45,100 nucleotides of DNA from Bacillus cereus (GTDB lineage Bacteria > Bacillota > Bacilli > Bacillales > Bacillaceae_G), in contig NZ_NUOT01000105.1 in NCBI RefSeq assembly GCF_002584535.1, positions 1 to 45,100 on the forward strand, given 5' to 3'. Positions within the stretch are counted from its first letter, which is position 1, and each line of letters opens with the position of its first letter. Below are positions 36,488 to 43,533 of this stretch, in pieces. Below the pieces are notes generated by a model that was not told where the DNA came from, did not search any database, and saw only the letters and a list, made by a program, of their open reading frames with translations. The translations under genes and the position numbers were made by a program.

Positions 36488-36610
36488 ATGAAAAGGGAAA
36501 CAGATAATGGGAATTTTGGTGTTCATGTCATTCGGCTGATAGTATTTTCAATGGTTCTATCGATAGTTGGTTTAGTTCTATGCATTCGTTATAAAAATCA
36601 TCTTGATTAG
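36488..36610 (+). CDS. Small single-helix membrane protein
   Basis: 40-residue frame starting at ATG 36488 with AGGAG eight bases upstream. After a polar start (MKRETDNGNFG) comes one hydrophobic helix (VIRLIVFSMVLSIVGLVLCI) and a short basic tail RYKNHLD. No family recognised. The ribosome site and topology favour a real small gene. Confidence 0.5.
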   Translation: MKRETDNGNFGVHVIRLIVFSMVLSIVGLVLCIRYKNHLD

Positions 36611-36716
36611 AAATAAAAGATGGGAGTAGGGAGCTTTGAGGAGTTTATGTAAAGTAAACTTGACGTAAAGGTTGCTTTACATTTATACTCTGTGTAAGGA
36701 GGAGGGGAATATTTCC

Positions 36717-36920
36717 TTGGAAAACAAAATGGTAGAATACAGAAAAAAGTTTGGCCTGTCACAAGAGAAGTTAGCTGAAAAACTTGGCGTTTCTAGACAA
36801 ACTATTATTTCAATTGAAAAAGGAAAATATGATCCATCACTTCCTTTAGCATTTGAAATTGCGAACACATTTCAGACAACGATAGAAAATGTATTTATTT
36901 ATGAAGGGAAAGAGAACTAA
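36717..36920 (+). CDS. XRE-family helix-turn-helix regulator
   Basis: 67-residue DNA-binding protein. The helix-turn-helix is LSQEKLAEKLGVSRQTIISIEKGKYDPS (residues 14-41, written here in part as LSQEKLAEKLGVSRQTI), typical of short Cro/C1-like regulators of the YvaO/YozG kind. The start is TTG 36717 after GGAGGAGGGG; the upstream frame to 36672 has no function. The next two genes encode membrane proteins and follow within 30 bases each, a common pairing of such a regulator with membrane proteins it controls. Confidence 0.9.
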   Translation: MENKMVEYRKKFGLSQEKLAEKLGVSRQTIISIEKGKYDPSLPLAFEIANTFQTTIENVFIYEGKEN

Positions 36921-36943
36921 ATCTACATAGGGGGGAAAGAAAG

Positions 36944-37321
36944 ATGAACTACTCACAAAAATATTTTTTGATTATGGGGATTATCTTTTCTGTTATGAGT
37001 GGATTTATGCTATTTATAGGTATAATGGCGCATTCTTCACCACCGTCACAAACGTACACATTACTAGCGATGACAGTCATGTGCTTTTGCTTAAGTTATC
37101 TCCATCCACAATTTAAGGAGAAAGATGAAAGGATGAAGTTAATTCGGCAAAAAGGAATGTTCTATTCTTATTTTGCGTTGTTAGCGTATTATATTCTATT
37201 TTCAATCGGATTAAATTTAAAGATCATTACATTGTCTGCTGCAGAACTGCTTAACATTTTAGCAGCATTAACAATTTGTACGGTCTTTATTTCATTCGTT
37301 ATTTTGTCTAAAAAATATTAA
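36944..37321 (+). CDS. Four-helix membrane protein (DUF2178-like)
   Basis: 125-residue integral membrane protein with four hydrophobic helices (YFLIMGIIFSVMSGFMLFIG; YTLLAMTVMCFCLSYL; FYSYFALLAYYILFSIGLNL; ILAALTICTVFISFVIL). A charged loop KEKDERMKLIRQKG between helices two and three resembles DUF2178 proteins, which typically sit beside XRE regulators. Function unknown. ATG after GGGGGGAAAGAAAG; second gene of the three-gene operon. Confidence 0.8.
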   Translation: MNYSQKYFLIMGIIFSVMSGFMLFIGIMAHSSPPSQTYTLLAMTVMCFCLSYLHPQFKEKDERMKLIRQKGMFYSYFALLAYYILFSIGLNLKIITLSAAELLNILAALTICTVFISFVILSKKY

Positions 37322-37350
37322 AGCTGAAATGAGAAAGGTGAATGAGATAG

Positions 37351-37533
37351 ATGCAAAGTATATTTGCTTTTGGGATCGGGCTGCTTTTATTTTTAGCAGT
37401 GTACTTATTTATTCGTAAGGATATACAAGGGAATACATTGACCAAGAGAGGTTTCTATAAGTTGATGGGGTGTTTAGTAGTCATGCTTATAGCAATTGTC
37501 GTAATGATTGTCTTGGTGAGTAAACAATTATAA
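37351..37533 (+). CDS. Two-helix small membrane protein
   Basis: 60 residues with two hydrophobic helices (FAFGIGLLLFLAVYLFI; LMGCLVVMLIAIVVMIVLV) joined by a basic loop. ATG 37351 with GAAAGGTG upstream. Third gene after the XRE regulator; function unknown. Confidence 0.7.
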   Translation: MQSIFAFGIGLLLFLAVYLFIRKDIQGNTLTKRGFYKLMGCLVVMLIAIVVMIVLVSKQL

Positions 37534-37873
37534 AAAAGTATAGAATAAAGCCCTGTTTTTGTTTAAGTGTCAAAAGTAGGGTTTTTATTTTTCTTTAACA
37601 TGGGGAGTACATACTTTGGTAGATAAGAAACAAACTACTACCATAGTGAACGAGATGGCAGACGGAGATACTGGTGGTTGATCTCTTGAATGGAAAAACA
37701 AATGGGAACAAGGAAGAATCCTTGTTTTATTTTTATGGACAGAATTATTAAGTAGAATATTAATAAATGAAGATGTTTGAAGGTGGTACTAAACTCTTTT
37801 CTTCCTTATTAGTCTATGCGATAGATAAAAGTATGCTTGGACAAAGAGAAAAAGGAGTTTGATTTGATAAAGT
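37534..37873 (+). other. Intergenic region with two hairpins and a short relic
   Basis: A weak terminator pair AAAGCCCT / AGGGTTTT (37547-37592) would end the XRE operon. A 24-codon frame ending TLVDKKQTTTIVNEMADGD at about 37680 lacks a start and may be a relic. ACAAGGA / TCCTTGT followed by TTTATTTTT (37710-37735) is a second terminator-like hairpin. Confidence 0.45.
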
Positions 37874-37884
37874 TTGTATGAGTT

Positions 37885-37917
37885 CGCAACCGAAAAATAT
37901 AGGTTGCGTTTTTTTAT
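37885..37917 (+). terminator. Strong terminator-like hairpin before the endolysin
   Basis: CGCAACC (37885-37891) / GGTTGCG (37902-37908) followed by TTTTTTT. It overlaps the first codons of the longest reading of the next frame. Confidence 0.8.
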
Positions 37918-37921
37918 TACT

Positions 37922-38074
37922 ATGATTTTTAGTTGGAAAAGTAGATTAATAGAAAAGGAAAGCCCATTAGATCAATTTGCACTTTATATATTATTTGTTG
38001 GTACTGCAATAGGCATTTGGTCTGACCATGAGACAAGCTCTGAATATGATAATAATAAAGGAGATGTTGAATAA
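37922..38074 (+). CDS. Small membrane protein before the endolysin, possibly a truncated holin-like gene
   Basis: 50 residues from ATG 37922 ([15 protein letters not shown]), with one hydrophobic segment [15 protein letters not shown] and an acidic tail. The stop TAA shares one base with the ATG of the endolysin gene, which suggests translational coupling. A longer reading from 37874 would run through the terminator hairpin and is unlikely. No ribosome site is visible before 37922, so the 5' part may be lost. Position just before a lysin suggests a holin role, but the sequence does not prove it. Confidence 0.45.
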   Translation: MIFSWKSRLIEKESPLDQFALYILFVGTAIGIWSDHETSSEYDNNKGDVE

Positions 38075-39084
38075 TGGGGTATATCGTCGATATTTCGAAA
38101 TGGAATGGTGATATTAATTGGGGAGTAGCAGCCCCGCAGCTTGACTTAGTGATTGCTAGAGTACAAGATGGATCAAACTATATAGACCCAATGTATCAAT
38201 CATATGTGTCTTCAATGAAAGCTTACAATGTTCCGTTCGGAAACTACGCTTTTTGTAGATTTGTTTCCGAAAATGATGCAAGAGTAGAAGCAAGAGATTT
38301 TTGGAATCGTGGTGACAAAAATGCATTGTTTTGGGTAGCTGATGTTGAAGTGAAAACAATGGAAGATATGAGTGCAGGAACACAAGCTTTCATTGATGAG
38401 TTACGCATACTCGGTGCTCAAAAAGTAGGGTTATATGCGGGACATCATGTGTACAGCCCATTTGGTATGGAAAAAGTAAATGTTGATTTCGTATGGATCC
38501 CGCGTTATGGGGATATCAAACCAGCGTATCCATGTGATATGTGGCAATATACTGACGCAGGGAATATATCTGGTATTGGCAAATGTGATTTAAATCGTTT
38601 AATTGGAGATAAGCCTTTATCATGGTTTTTCGGAGATAATGAGCCTGCACCAGGGTTTCTTCCCCCTGATTGGAAAACGAATAATTTAGGTTCTATCACT
38701 GTAACAGTAGCTATAGCAAACATTCGTGAGGCGCCATCCTTACAAGCAAAAGTTGTACGTCAAGCGACAAAAGATTCTGGACATGTATACCTAGATTGGT
38801 TTTATGATGGTTCTCATTTTTGGTATAAAGTAGCTGAAAAAAACTGGATGCGCGATGACGTATGTAAAATCAATAAAGATGGCAAAACAAAAGGTGTCGT
38901 TTGGATTTCAGGAACGAACATCAATCTTCGTAAAGGAGCGTCCAAAAATGACCAAGTTGTAGGAAAAGCGCATAGTGGAGCATGGGACGTTCATTTTAGA
39001 TACGAAGATTGGATTTATGTATACAAAGATGGCATTGAAGGATGGATGTATTTTGATGAATCTTATGTGAAATGGATTAGATAA
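38074..39084 (+). CDS. GH25 lysozyme-like endolysin with SH3-type repeats
   Basis: 336-residue peptidoglycan hydrolase. The GH25 muramidase domain covers 1-190: [14 protein letters not shown] with Asp6, and the catalytic pair Asp90/Glu92 in [10 protein letters not shown], then GLYAGHHVY and DMWQYTDAG. After a Pro-rich linker ([10 protein letters not shown]) come two SH3-like wall-binding repeats ([20 protein letters not shown] and [20 protein letters not shown]). There is no signal peptide, as in phage endolysins that need a holin. ATG 38074 overlaps the preceding gene and has GGAG upstream. No other phage gene is visible, so it may be a prophage remnant or domesticated lysin. Confidence 0.9.
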   Translation: MGYIVDISKWNGDINWGVAAPQLDLVIARVQDGSNYIDPMYQSYVSSMKAYNVPFGNYAFCRFVSENDARVEARDFWNRGDKNALFWVADVEVKTMEDMSAGTQAFIDELRILGAQKVGLYAGHHVYSPFGMEKVNVDFVWIPRYGDIKPAYPCDMWQYTDAGNISGIGKCDLNRLIGDKPLSWFFGDNEPAPGFLPPDWKTNNLGSITVTVAIANIREAPSLQAKVVRQATKDSGHVYLDWFYDGSHFWYKVAEKNWMRDDVCKINKDGKTKGVVWISGTNINLRKGASKNDQVVGKAHSGAWDVHFRYEDWIYVYKDGIEGWMYFDESYVKWIR

Positions 39085-39095
39085 AGTGAAACTTT

Positions 39096-39131
39096 AATCA
39101 GTGGAGGGTTTTATCCCCCCACTGATTATTA
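39096..39131. terminator. Terminator after the endolysin
   Basis: AATCAGTGGAGGG / CCCCCCACTGATT around TTTTAT, followed by ATTATTATTT. Confidence 0.8.
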
Positions 39132-39166
39132 TTTGAACCAGTTTGTTCTGCTGCACAAATGCATTT

Positions 39167-39607
39167 TTACAAGTTAAGCTTCTCGATAGTTAATGATGCA
39201 GCATTAATTTTGTGCCCGTTTAGAATGGGGAGTAACACATCTGTAGTTGATCCTATATTTCGAAGTTGTAGTGTTGAGCATTTGGGAATATGGATAATAG
39301 CCTGTCCAGAAAGCATCAGACTCGCTCCAGTCACTTGTCTTTGTATACCATAATTAGTAAGTCGCCCACTTACTAAAGAATCATTTAAAATTAAACCATA
39401 TATTGAAGTAGAAGCAGGACCATCAATTAATAATAGATATTCGACTTTATAGTCGCCTGATTTAGGTATTATTAGGGTGTCACTAGGTGGGGTAAACTCT
39501 ATACGATTTAATGGACCATTTCTATTAAATTCTATGTTTGCACCTGGTTTAATTTCTATAGGATTGTTACCTACAAGTGTAACGTAACCATAAGCTGGTT
39601 TCGACAT
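39167..39607 (-). CDS. BclA/BxpB-like TNF-fold exosporium protein
   Basis: 146 residues forming one jelly-roll (TNF/C1q-like) domain like the C-terminal domain of BclA and like BxpB/ExsFA of the exosporium. Seen: SKPAYGYVTLVGNNPIEI at the start, IIPKSGDYKVEYLLLI, SLMLSGQAIIHIPKCSTLQL and the typical final strand NAASLTIEKLNL. There is no collagen-like repeat and no BclA-type targeting leader, so it is nearer to BxpB. ATG 39607 follows AAGGAGATGCATAAT. Upstream, GCATACAATGATA resembles a SigK -10 element (CATA-N3-TA with one mismatch), fitting late mother-cell expression; this is tentative. Confidence 0.75.
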   Translation of the reverse strand: MSKPAYGYVTLVGNNPIEIKPGANIEFNRNGPLNRIEFTPPSDTLIIPKSGDYKVEYLLLIDGPASTSIYGLILNDSLVSGRLTNYGIQRQVTGASLMLSGQAIIHIPKCSTLQLRNIGSTTDVLLPILNGHKINAASLTIEKLNL

Positions 39608-39947
39608 TATTATGCATCTCCTTATTTATTATTCTTATCATTGTATGCGATCAAGTTAAAAATGATTGAATGTTAGTCTAGTAAAAATGAATTATGTATC
39701 CCCTATCTATGAGTGAGCATTATAAATAGACGTATAAATCATTCAAAGTACAGTGAGTAATACGCGTTTGTTTCAGACTTGTTCCTTTTAAACGATTTGA
39801 AGACAAACAAAAAACGCCTGTAGCGAAGCAGTCTGCTAACTGCGAACTCTTTTTTTGTAAAATTTTTATAAGTATGGAAAAATTCTTCTGTGTAATTACT
39901 TCCTTGTGGTAAAATATTCTATATGAATATTAAAAAGGGGAATGGTT
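39608..39947. other. Intergenic region upstream of the toxin array
   Basis: 340 bases between divergent genes. It should hold the promoter of the exosporium-type gene on one side and that of the WXG100 gene on the other (TAAAAT at 39910-39915 is a candidate -10). Nothing else is recognised. Confidence 0.5.
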
Positions 39948-40826
39948 ATGGGGAATATTAAAGTTACTCCTGAAGAGTTGCGCAAGGTTGCATGGTCTAT
40001 TCGATCAACAATCACCAATGCAAAGACAACACAAGAGCAGCTAAAGAAAGATATTGATATGCTTTGTAATGCTTGGATGGGTGCAACCTATATGAAATTT
40101 AATACAGATTTTCGAGATTACTCTTTAAGAATGGCTCGATTTACAATCATATTAGAACCGCTTGAGAAGTTTCTTCTTGCAACTGCACAAAAATTCGAAG
40201 AAACTGATAATATGGAGATTGCTAGTTTTGTAGGTTCAGTGTATCTACAAGAACCTGTAAATGGTCAAACTGAGATTCTTACAGGTTCAGCTGAATGGAA
40301 AGAAGATGGCCGCCTTGGTGGTAAAGGAGAGGGGGATTTAGTAACAGGGAAGTTCGCTATTTCAGAAAATACTAATTTTTCATTTAAGGCAGGACATGGA
40401 GAGATTGATATAAATGCCCCTTATACCTTTGATGCTATAAAAGAAGACTTGTTTACAGGCAACATTATCGGAGGTAAAGTAGGAGTTACAGGTCTAGAAA
40501 ATACCATCACAACTAGCGCTATATTTGATCGCGAGATGAAGGTAACACAAAAATTCTTAGATGGTTCTCTAGCCTATGGAATTGAGGATTACACATTTAA
40601 AGATGATGCGGAGTTAACAGTCCAAAAATATGAACTATCAACAAAAATTGATATCCCCGATTTTATTCCTATAATAGGGGAATATGATCTTGAAGTGCGT
40701 GGCGAATTAGGATTAGGAACATTTGGTTATAGGTTTCATGTAGGTCAAGAAACTGGTGGATATGTTGGTGGTGGAAAAGTCGGTGGTGGTTTATTTGCTA
40801 AATTTGTTAAGCAAGGAGAAGAATAG
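39948..40826 (+). CDS. WXG100-headed putative type VII secreted toxin
   Basis: 292-residue protein. Residues 1-90 form a WXG100-like helical hairpin (TPEELRKVAWSIRSTI; the WMG turn at 43-45 in CNAWMGATYMKF), the signal used by the type VII (Esx/Yuk) export system. The rest (95-292) is beta-rich with an imperfectly repeating pattern and ends in a glycine-rich tip (ETGGYVGGGKVGGGLFAKF). No nuclease or other catalytic motif is seen. The stretch KIDIPDFIPIIGEYDL and the tip recur as headless fragments at 41823 and 43156. ATG 39948 is seven bases after AGGGG (an ATG at 39942 is too close). It is followed without gap by small membrane proteins that probably protect against it. A membrane-active toxin is my inference. 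Confidence 0.7.
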   Translation: MGNIKVTPEELRKVAWSIRSTITNAKTTQEQLKKDIDMLCNAWMGATYMKFNTDFRDYSLRMARFTIILEPLEKFLLATAQKFEETDNMEIASFVGSVYLQEPVNGQTEILTGSAEWKEDGRLGGKGEGDLVTGKFAISENTNFSFKAGHGEIDINAPYTFDAIKEDLFTGNIIGGKVGVTGLENTITTSAIFDREMKVTQKFLDGSLAYGIEDYTFKDDAELTVQKYELSTKIDIPDFIPIIGEYDLEVRGELGLGTFGYRFHVGQETGGYVGGGKVGGGLFAKFVKQGEE

Positions 40827-41023
40827 TTGTGTTTAAACAAGCAAGAATTATAAAAATTTTTGGTTTTTCAGCCTTACTTATATTTAGTTTGTTTGCTCCT
40901 TATGGGTGGGGAAAAAAATTGGCACTTATTGCTTTTGTACTTATACTAGCCTTTTTATCTTTTGGTACAACAAACTTATTAGAATACATAACTAATAAAT
41001 TCAAAAAGAATAGGGATAAGTAG
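40796..41023 (+). repeat. Direct repeat, copy A
   Basis: About 228 bases covering the toxin's last codons and the first two-helix gene; nearly the same sequence recurs at 43307-43533, identical over the first 46 bases. It marks a duplication or recombination boundary. Confidence 0.9.
40829..41023 (+). CDS. Two-helix membrane protein, candidate immunity protein 1
   Basis: 64 residues with two hydrophobic helices (IIKIFGFSALLIFSLFA and KLALIAFVLILAFLSFG) and a basic tail NKFKKNRDK. It starts with GTG three bases after the toxin stop, with AAGGAG inside the toxin's last codons, so it is coupled to the toxin. At least six related proteins follow. Immunity function is inferred from position and multiplicity. 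Confidence 0.75.
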   Translation: MFKQARIIKIFGFSALLIFSLFAPYGWGKKLALIAFVLILAFLSFGTTNLLEYITNKFKKNRDK

Positions 41024-41024
41024 T

Positions 41025-41216
41025 TTGTTTAAGCAAGGAAGAATTATTATTATTGGTACAATAGTAACAATCATTGCCAGTTTTATGGTACCTGCAGACA
41101 TTAAAACAAAAATTATAAATGTACTTGTAGTACTTTTCTTTGGCGTAATAGCTATGGGATCTTCATTGTTTTTTGAACGTGCTTACAAAAAAATACATAA
41201 AAAGGGGAATAAATAA
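41025..41216 (+). CDS. Two-helix membrane protein, candidate immunity protein 2
   Basis: 63 residues, paralogue of the preceding protein (MFKQGRIIIIGTIVTIIASF; second helix VLVVLFFGVIAMGSSLFF; basic tail KKIHKKGNK). TTG start one base after the previous stop. The DUF4176 gene begins directly at its stop. Confidence 0.72.
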   Translation: MFKQGRIIIIGTIVTIIASFMVPADIKTKIINVLVVLFFGVIAMGSSLFFERAYKKIHKKGNK

Positions 41217-41465
41217 ATGAAACTTGTACCAATTGGAACAGTAGTTAAACTAGAAGAGGTAGAGCCGATCATTATGATTATTGGAAGAATGGTTGTATCA
41301 GCAGATAAACGAGATTTTGATTATGTAGGTGTTCCTTATCCAGTAGGTTATTTAGGTGATGAAAAAGTATTATGCTTTAATCACGATAAGATTGTCGAGG
41401 AAATGCATAGAGGATATATGACTGAGAGTGAATTAGTTCTACGTGAGAAGTTAGTAGAATTGTAA
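41217..41465 (+). CDS. DUF4176 family protein
   Basis: 82-residue soluble protein. The opening LVPIGTVVKLEEVEPIIMII, RDFDYVGVPYPVGYLGDEKV and CFNHDKIVEEMHRGY match the DUF4176 family, small proteins often found in type VII secretion toxin loci, possibly as accessory or adaptor proteins. It starts immediately at the end of the immunity candidate. One frameshifted and two truncated copies follow downstream in the array. Confidence 0.8.
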   Translation: MKLVPIGTVVKLEEVEPIIMIIGRMVVSADKRDFDYVGVPYPVGYLGDEKVLCFNHDKIVEEMHRGYMTESELVLREKLVEL

Positions 41466-41515
41466 ATCAGCTGAAAATGAAATGTAGATTTGAAAAATGT
41501 GATAGGGGGAACTAA

Positions 41516-41704
41516 ATGGGAAAGATAATGAGAATCCTTGTAATCATCGGCATACTTGTTCCTCCTGTACTACTGTGGAGTGTACCTGATATTCCTCTAA
41601 ATGATAAACTTATTTTTACAGGTTTACAGCTATCTGTAGGATTCATCTCAGTAGTGGCGTTAGAGATTATATTTAGAAACCGTAAAAAGAAGAGGGCAAA
41701 ATAA
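41516..41704 (+). CDS. Two-helix membrane protein 3 (divergent)
   Basis: 62 residues with two hydrophobic helices (MRILVIIGILVPPVLLW and FTGLQLSVGFISVVALEIIF) and a basic tail RNRKKKRAK. Same layout as the other array members but poorly similar. ATG after GGGGGAACTAA. It closes the first module before a terminator. Confidence 0.68.
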   Translation: MGKIMRILVIIGILVPPVLLWSVPDIPLNDKLIFTGLQLSVGFISVVALEIIFRNRKKKRAK

Positions 41705-41790
41705 ATATGGATCTTCTGCACATGAAGCTTGTATGAGAAGCTATCGGAAATATAAATAAAGCTATGTTTATAATAGTTCCTTTGAGAGGG

Positions 41791-41822
41791 AAACTCCTAG
41801 TGTATAGCTGGGAGTTTTTTAT
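41791..41822 (+). terminator. Terminator closing the first toxin module
   Basis: 10-base stem AAACTCCTAG (41791-41800) / CTGGGAGTTT (41808-41817) with a seven-base loop, then T's. The headless toxin tip begins right after it. Confidence 0.85.
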
Positions 41823-42020
41823 ACATACTTAACAGCCCATAAGTATGAAGTAGCTCTTACTAAAATTGAGATTCCGGATTTTATTCCTTTTTTAGGTGGC
41901 TATGATATTACACTAAAAGGTGAATATGGGTTTGAGTACGGTTATAAATTCCATTTCGGGCAAGAGATGGGGGCATATGTGACAGCACCTAATGGTCATG
42001 GGGGAGGCTTCTTTTTTTAA
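41823..42020 (+). pseudogene. Headless toxin tip 2
   Basis: Open frame without start that aligns with the C-terminus of the WXG100 toxin: KYEVALTKIEIPDFIPFLGG, YDITLKGEYGFEYGYKFHFG, QEMGAYV, GHGGGFFF, then a stop. The WXG head is absent. It is followed by its own two-helix gene and a broken DUF4176 copy, repeating the order of module 1. Such headless tips can serve as donors for swapping toxin ends; it could also simply be a relic. Confidence 0.8.
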
Positions 42021-42046
42021 CTTGATAAGGAAAAAGGAGTAAATAT

Positions 42047-42238
42047 ATGTTCAAACAAGGTAGATTTATGATTATTATTGGAACCATGGTACTTGTTATT
42101 GCAGGGTGGTTTTTCCCTTTTAATTTATGGCAGAAGTTATTCTTCAGTATTGCTATGATTAGCATTGGAATTTTGGCATATGGAAGTTCAGTATTATTTG
42201 ACCGTTTATCTAAAAAAATCACAAATAAAGGAGAATAA
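42047..42238 (+). CDS. Two-helix membrane protein 4
   Basis: 63 residues, paralogue of proteins 1 and 2 (MFKQGRFMIIIGTMVLVIAG; second helix FFSIAMISIGILAYGSSVLF; tail KKITNKGE). A clear AAAAAGGAG site precedes ATG, so it is likely still translated although the tip before it is headless. Confidence 0.72.
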   Translation: MFKQGRFMIIIGTMVLVIAGWFFPFNLWQKLFFSIAMISIGILAYGSSVLFDRLSKKITNKGE

Positions 42239-42477
42239 ATGAAGCTTTTACCGATTGGAACAGTAGCTAAACTAGAAGATATAGAACAATTTGCTATGAT
42301 TATTGGAAGAGTGGTTGTGTCAGCTGGTAAACGTGATTTTGATTATGTAGTAGTTCCTTACAAGTGGGCTATCTAGGTGATGAAAATTTTAATCATGATA
42401 AGATTGTAGAAGGAATGCATAGAGGGTATATGGCTAAGAGTGAATTAGTTCTACATGAGAAGTTAGTAGAAATGTAA
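42239..42477 (+). pseudogene. Frameshifted DUF4176 copy
   Basis: Starts directly after the preceding stop and reads LLPIGTVAKLEDIEQFAMII and RDFDYVVVPY, then shifts and stops at TAG (42374-42376). The remaining bases align with the 3' half of the intact copy (HDKIVEGMHRGY; SELVLHEKLVEM). Relative to the intact gene it lacks about 10 bases: one near 42362 and nine near 42390. Confidence 0.85.
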
Positions 42478-42488
42478 ATAAAGAGATA

Positions 42489-42590
42489 CCTATAATTTCC
42501 TCTTTGGGGTGTGTACTCGCACTTTCTTTATTATGGAACTCGTTTGTTATAAACCTTATGGAAAAATTCAATGAAAGAAGGAATAAATAA
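42489..42590 (+). pseudogene. Remnant of a two-helix membrane protein
   Basis: C-terminal half only: PIISSLGCVLALSLLWNSFV then INLMEKFNERRNK and a stop. It matches the second helix and basic tail of the array proteins and has lost its first half. Confidence 0.6.
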
Positions 42591-42608
42591 ACGCGTCCTT
42601 TCAAACAT

Positions 42609-42791
42609 ATGAGAACTATATATTTAATAACATTACCTATTATTGCGTTACTTTCATTGCTTTTTCCACAGTCATTAGGAGATTGTATTCTTACTTTCTT
42701 ATATATACTTGTCTTTGGTGGATTAGCAATTGGATTTACATATTTAATGGACTTTATCGGGAAAAAGTTAAAAATAAATAAGAGTAAATAA
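42609..42791 (+). CDS. Two-helix membrane protein 5
   Basis: 60 residues (MRTIYLITLPIIALLSLLFP; second helix ILTFLYILVFGGLAIGFTYL; tail KKLKINKSK). Same layout as the other array members. The ribosome site is weak, so it may be poorly expressed. A truncated DUF4176 copy follows two bases later. Confidence 0.6.
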   Translation: MRTIYLITLPIIALLSLLFPQSLGDCILTFLYILVFGGLAIGFTYLMDFIGKKLKINKSK

Positions 42792-42793
42792 TA

Positions 42794-42844
42794 ATGAAAC
42801 TTTTCCTAATTGGAACAGTTGTAAAAGTGGCCCCATTAAATTAG
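42794..42844 (+). pseudogene. Truncated DUF4176 copy
   Basis: 17 codons (MKLFLIGTVVKVAPLN) matching the start of DUF4176, ending at a TAG. Confidence 0.7.
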
Positions 42845-42868
42845 AGGATTAAAAGAGGGAATAATAAT

Positions 42869-43060
42869 ATGCAACCATTTAAAGCAGGAAAGATTATTAC
42901 ATATATTGCAATAGCTATATTACTTGTAGTTGCTTTTATATCTCCTTATGAATTACCTAAAAAGATTGGCTTTATTATAGGTGTTCTTATTTTAGGAGCA
43001 TGTGCACTTGGTACTAATAAATTTTATGAATGGAAGTTTAGCAAACTTAAAAACAAATAA
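42869..43060 (+). CDS. Two-helix membrane protein 6
   Basis: 63 residues (IITYIAIAILLVVAFISPY; second helix IGFIIGVLILGACALGTNKF; tail FSKLKNK). Related to protein 1 through the ISPYELPKKIG stretch, which parallels FAPYGWGKKLA there. AGAGGG precedes ATG. Confidence 0.7.
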   Translation: MQPFKAGKIITYIAIAILLVVAFISPYELPKKIGFIIGVLILGACALGTNKFYEWKFSKLKNK

Positions 43061-43088
43061 GATCTAAACATAAGAAACGAGAATGATC

Positions 43089-43157
43089 ATGGAGATTTTA
43101 CTAATTGGAACAGTAGTTAAACTAGCAGAGGTAGAACAAATTATTATGATTATATGA
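43089..43157 (+). pseudogene. Truncated DUF4176 copy fused to a toxin tip
   Basis: 23 codons read MEILLIGTVVKLAEVEQIIM and then run into headless tip 3; the family homology stops exactly where the tip begins, which marks a recombination junction. Confidence 0.75.
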
Positions 43158-43337
43158 AGTTTTGCTTAAAAAAATTGATGTTCCAAATAGTATCCGACTT
43201 TTTGAAGATCATGACTTAACCGTTTACCTAGAGTATGGACTTGGTACAGGCGGAGCGAGAATAAGAGATGAGTGGTATTTTGGTGATACTCATGGAAGAG
43301 GTTTTTTGCTAAATTTGTTAAGCAAGGAGAAGAATAG
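43156..43337 (+). pseudogene. Headless toxin tip 3
   Basis: Aligns with the toxin C-terminus: LLKKIDVPNSIRLFEDHDLT, VYLEYGLGTGGARI, FGDTHGRGF. A one-base loss in the T run near 43302 shifts the end; in the corrected frame it ends AKFVKQGEE as in the full toxin. From 43307 on the DNA is almost identical to 40796 onward. Confidence 0.8.
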
Positions 43338-43533
43338 TTGTGTTTAAACAAGTGGGAGTTATAAAATTTTTGGGTTTTTCAGCCTTACTTATATTTAGTT
43401 TGTTTGCTCCTTATGGATGGGGAAAAAAATTGGCACTTATTGCTTTTGTACTTATACTGACTGTTTTATCTTTTCGTACAACAAACTTATTGGAATCTAT
43501 AACTCATAAATTTAAAAAGGATCGAGATAAGTA
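43307..43533 (+). repeat. Direct repeat, copy B
   Basis: Second copy of the segment at 40796-41023, covering the end of tip 3 and the adjoining two-helix gene. Confidence 0.9.

Noticed and set aside
36317-36526. 69-codon minus-strand frame in the gap upstream of the XRE operon
   Set aside because: No ribosome site, atypical composition, and it overlaps the better-supported small plus-strand gene at 36488.
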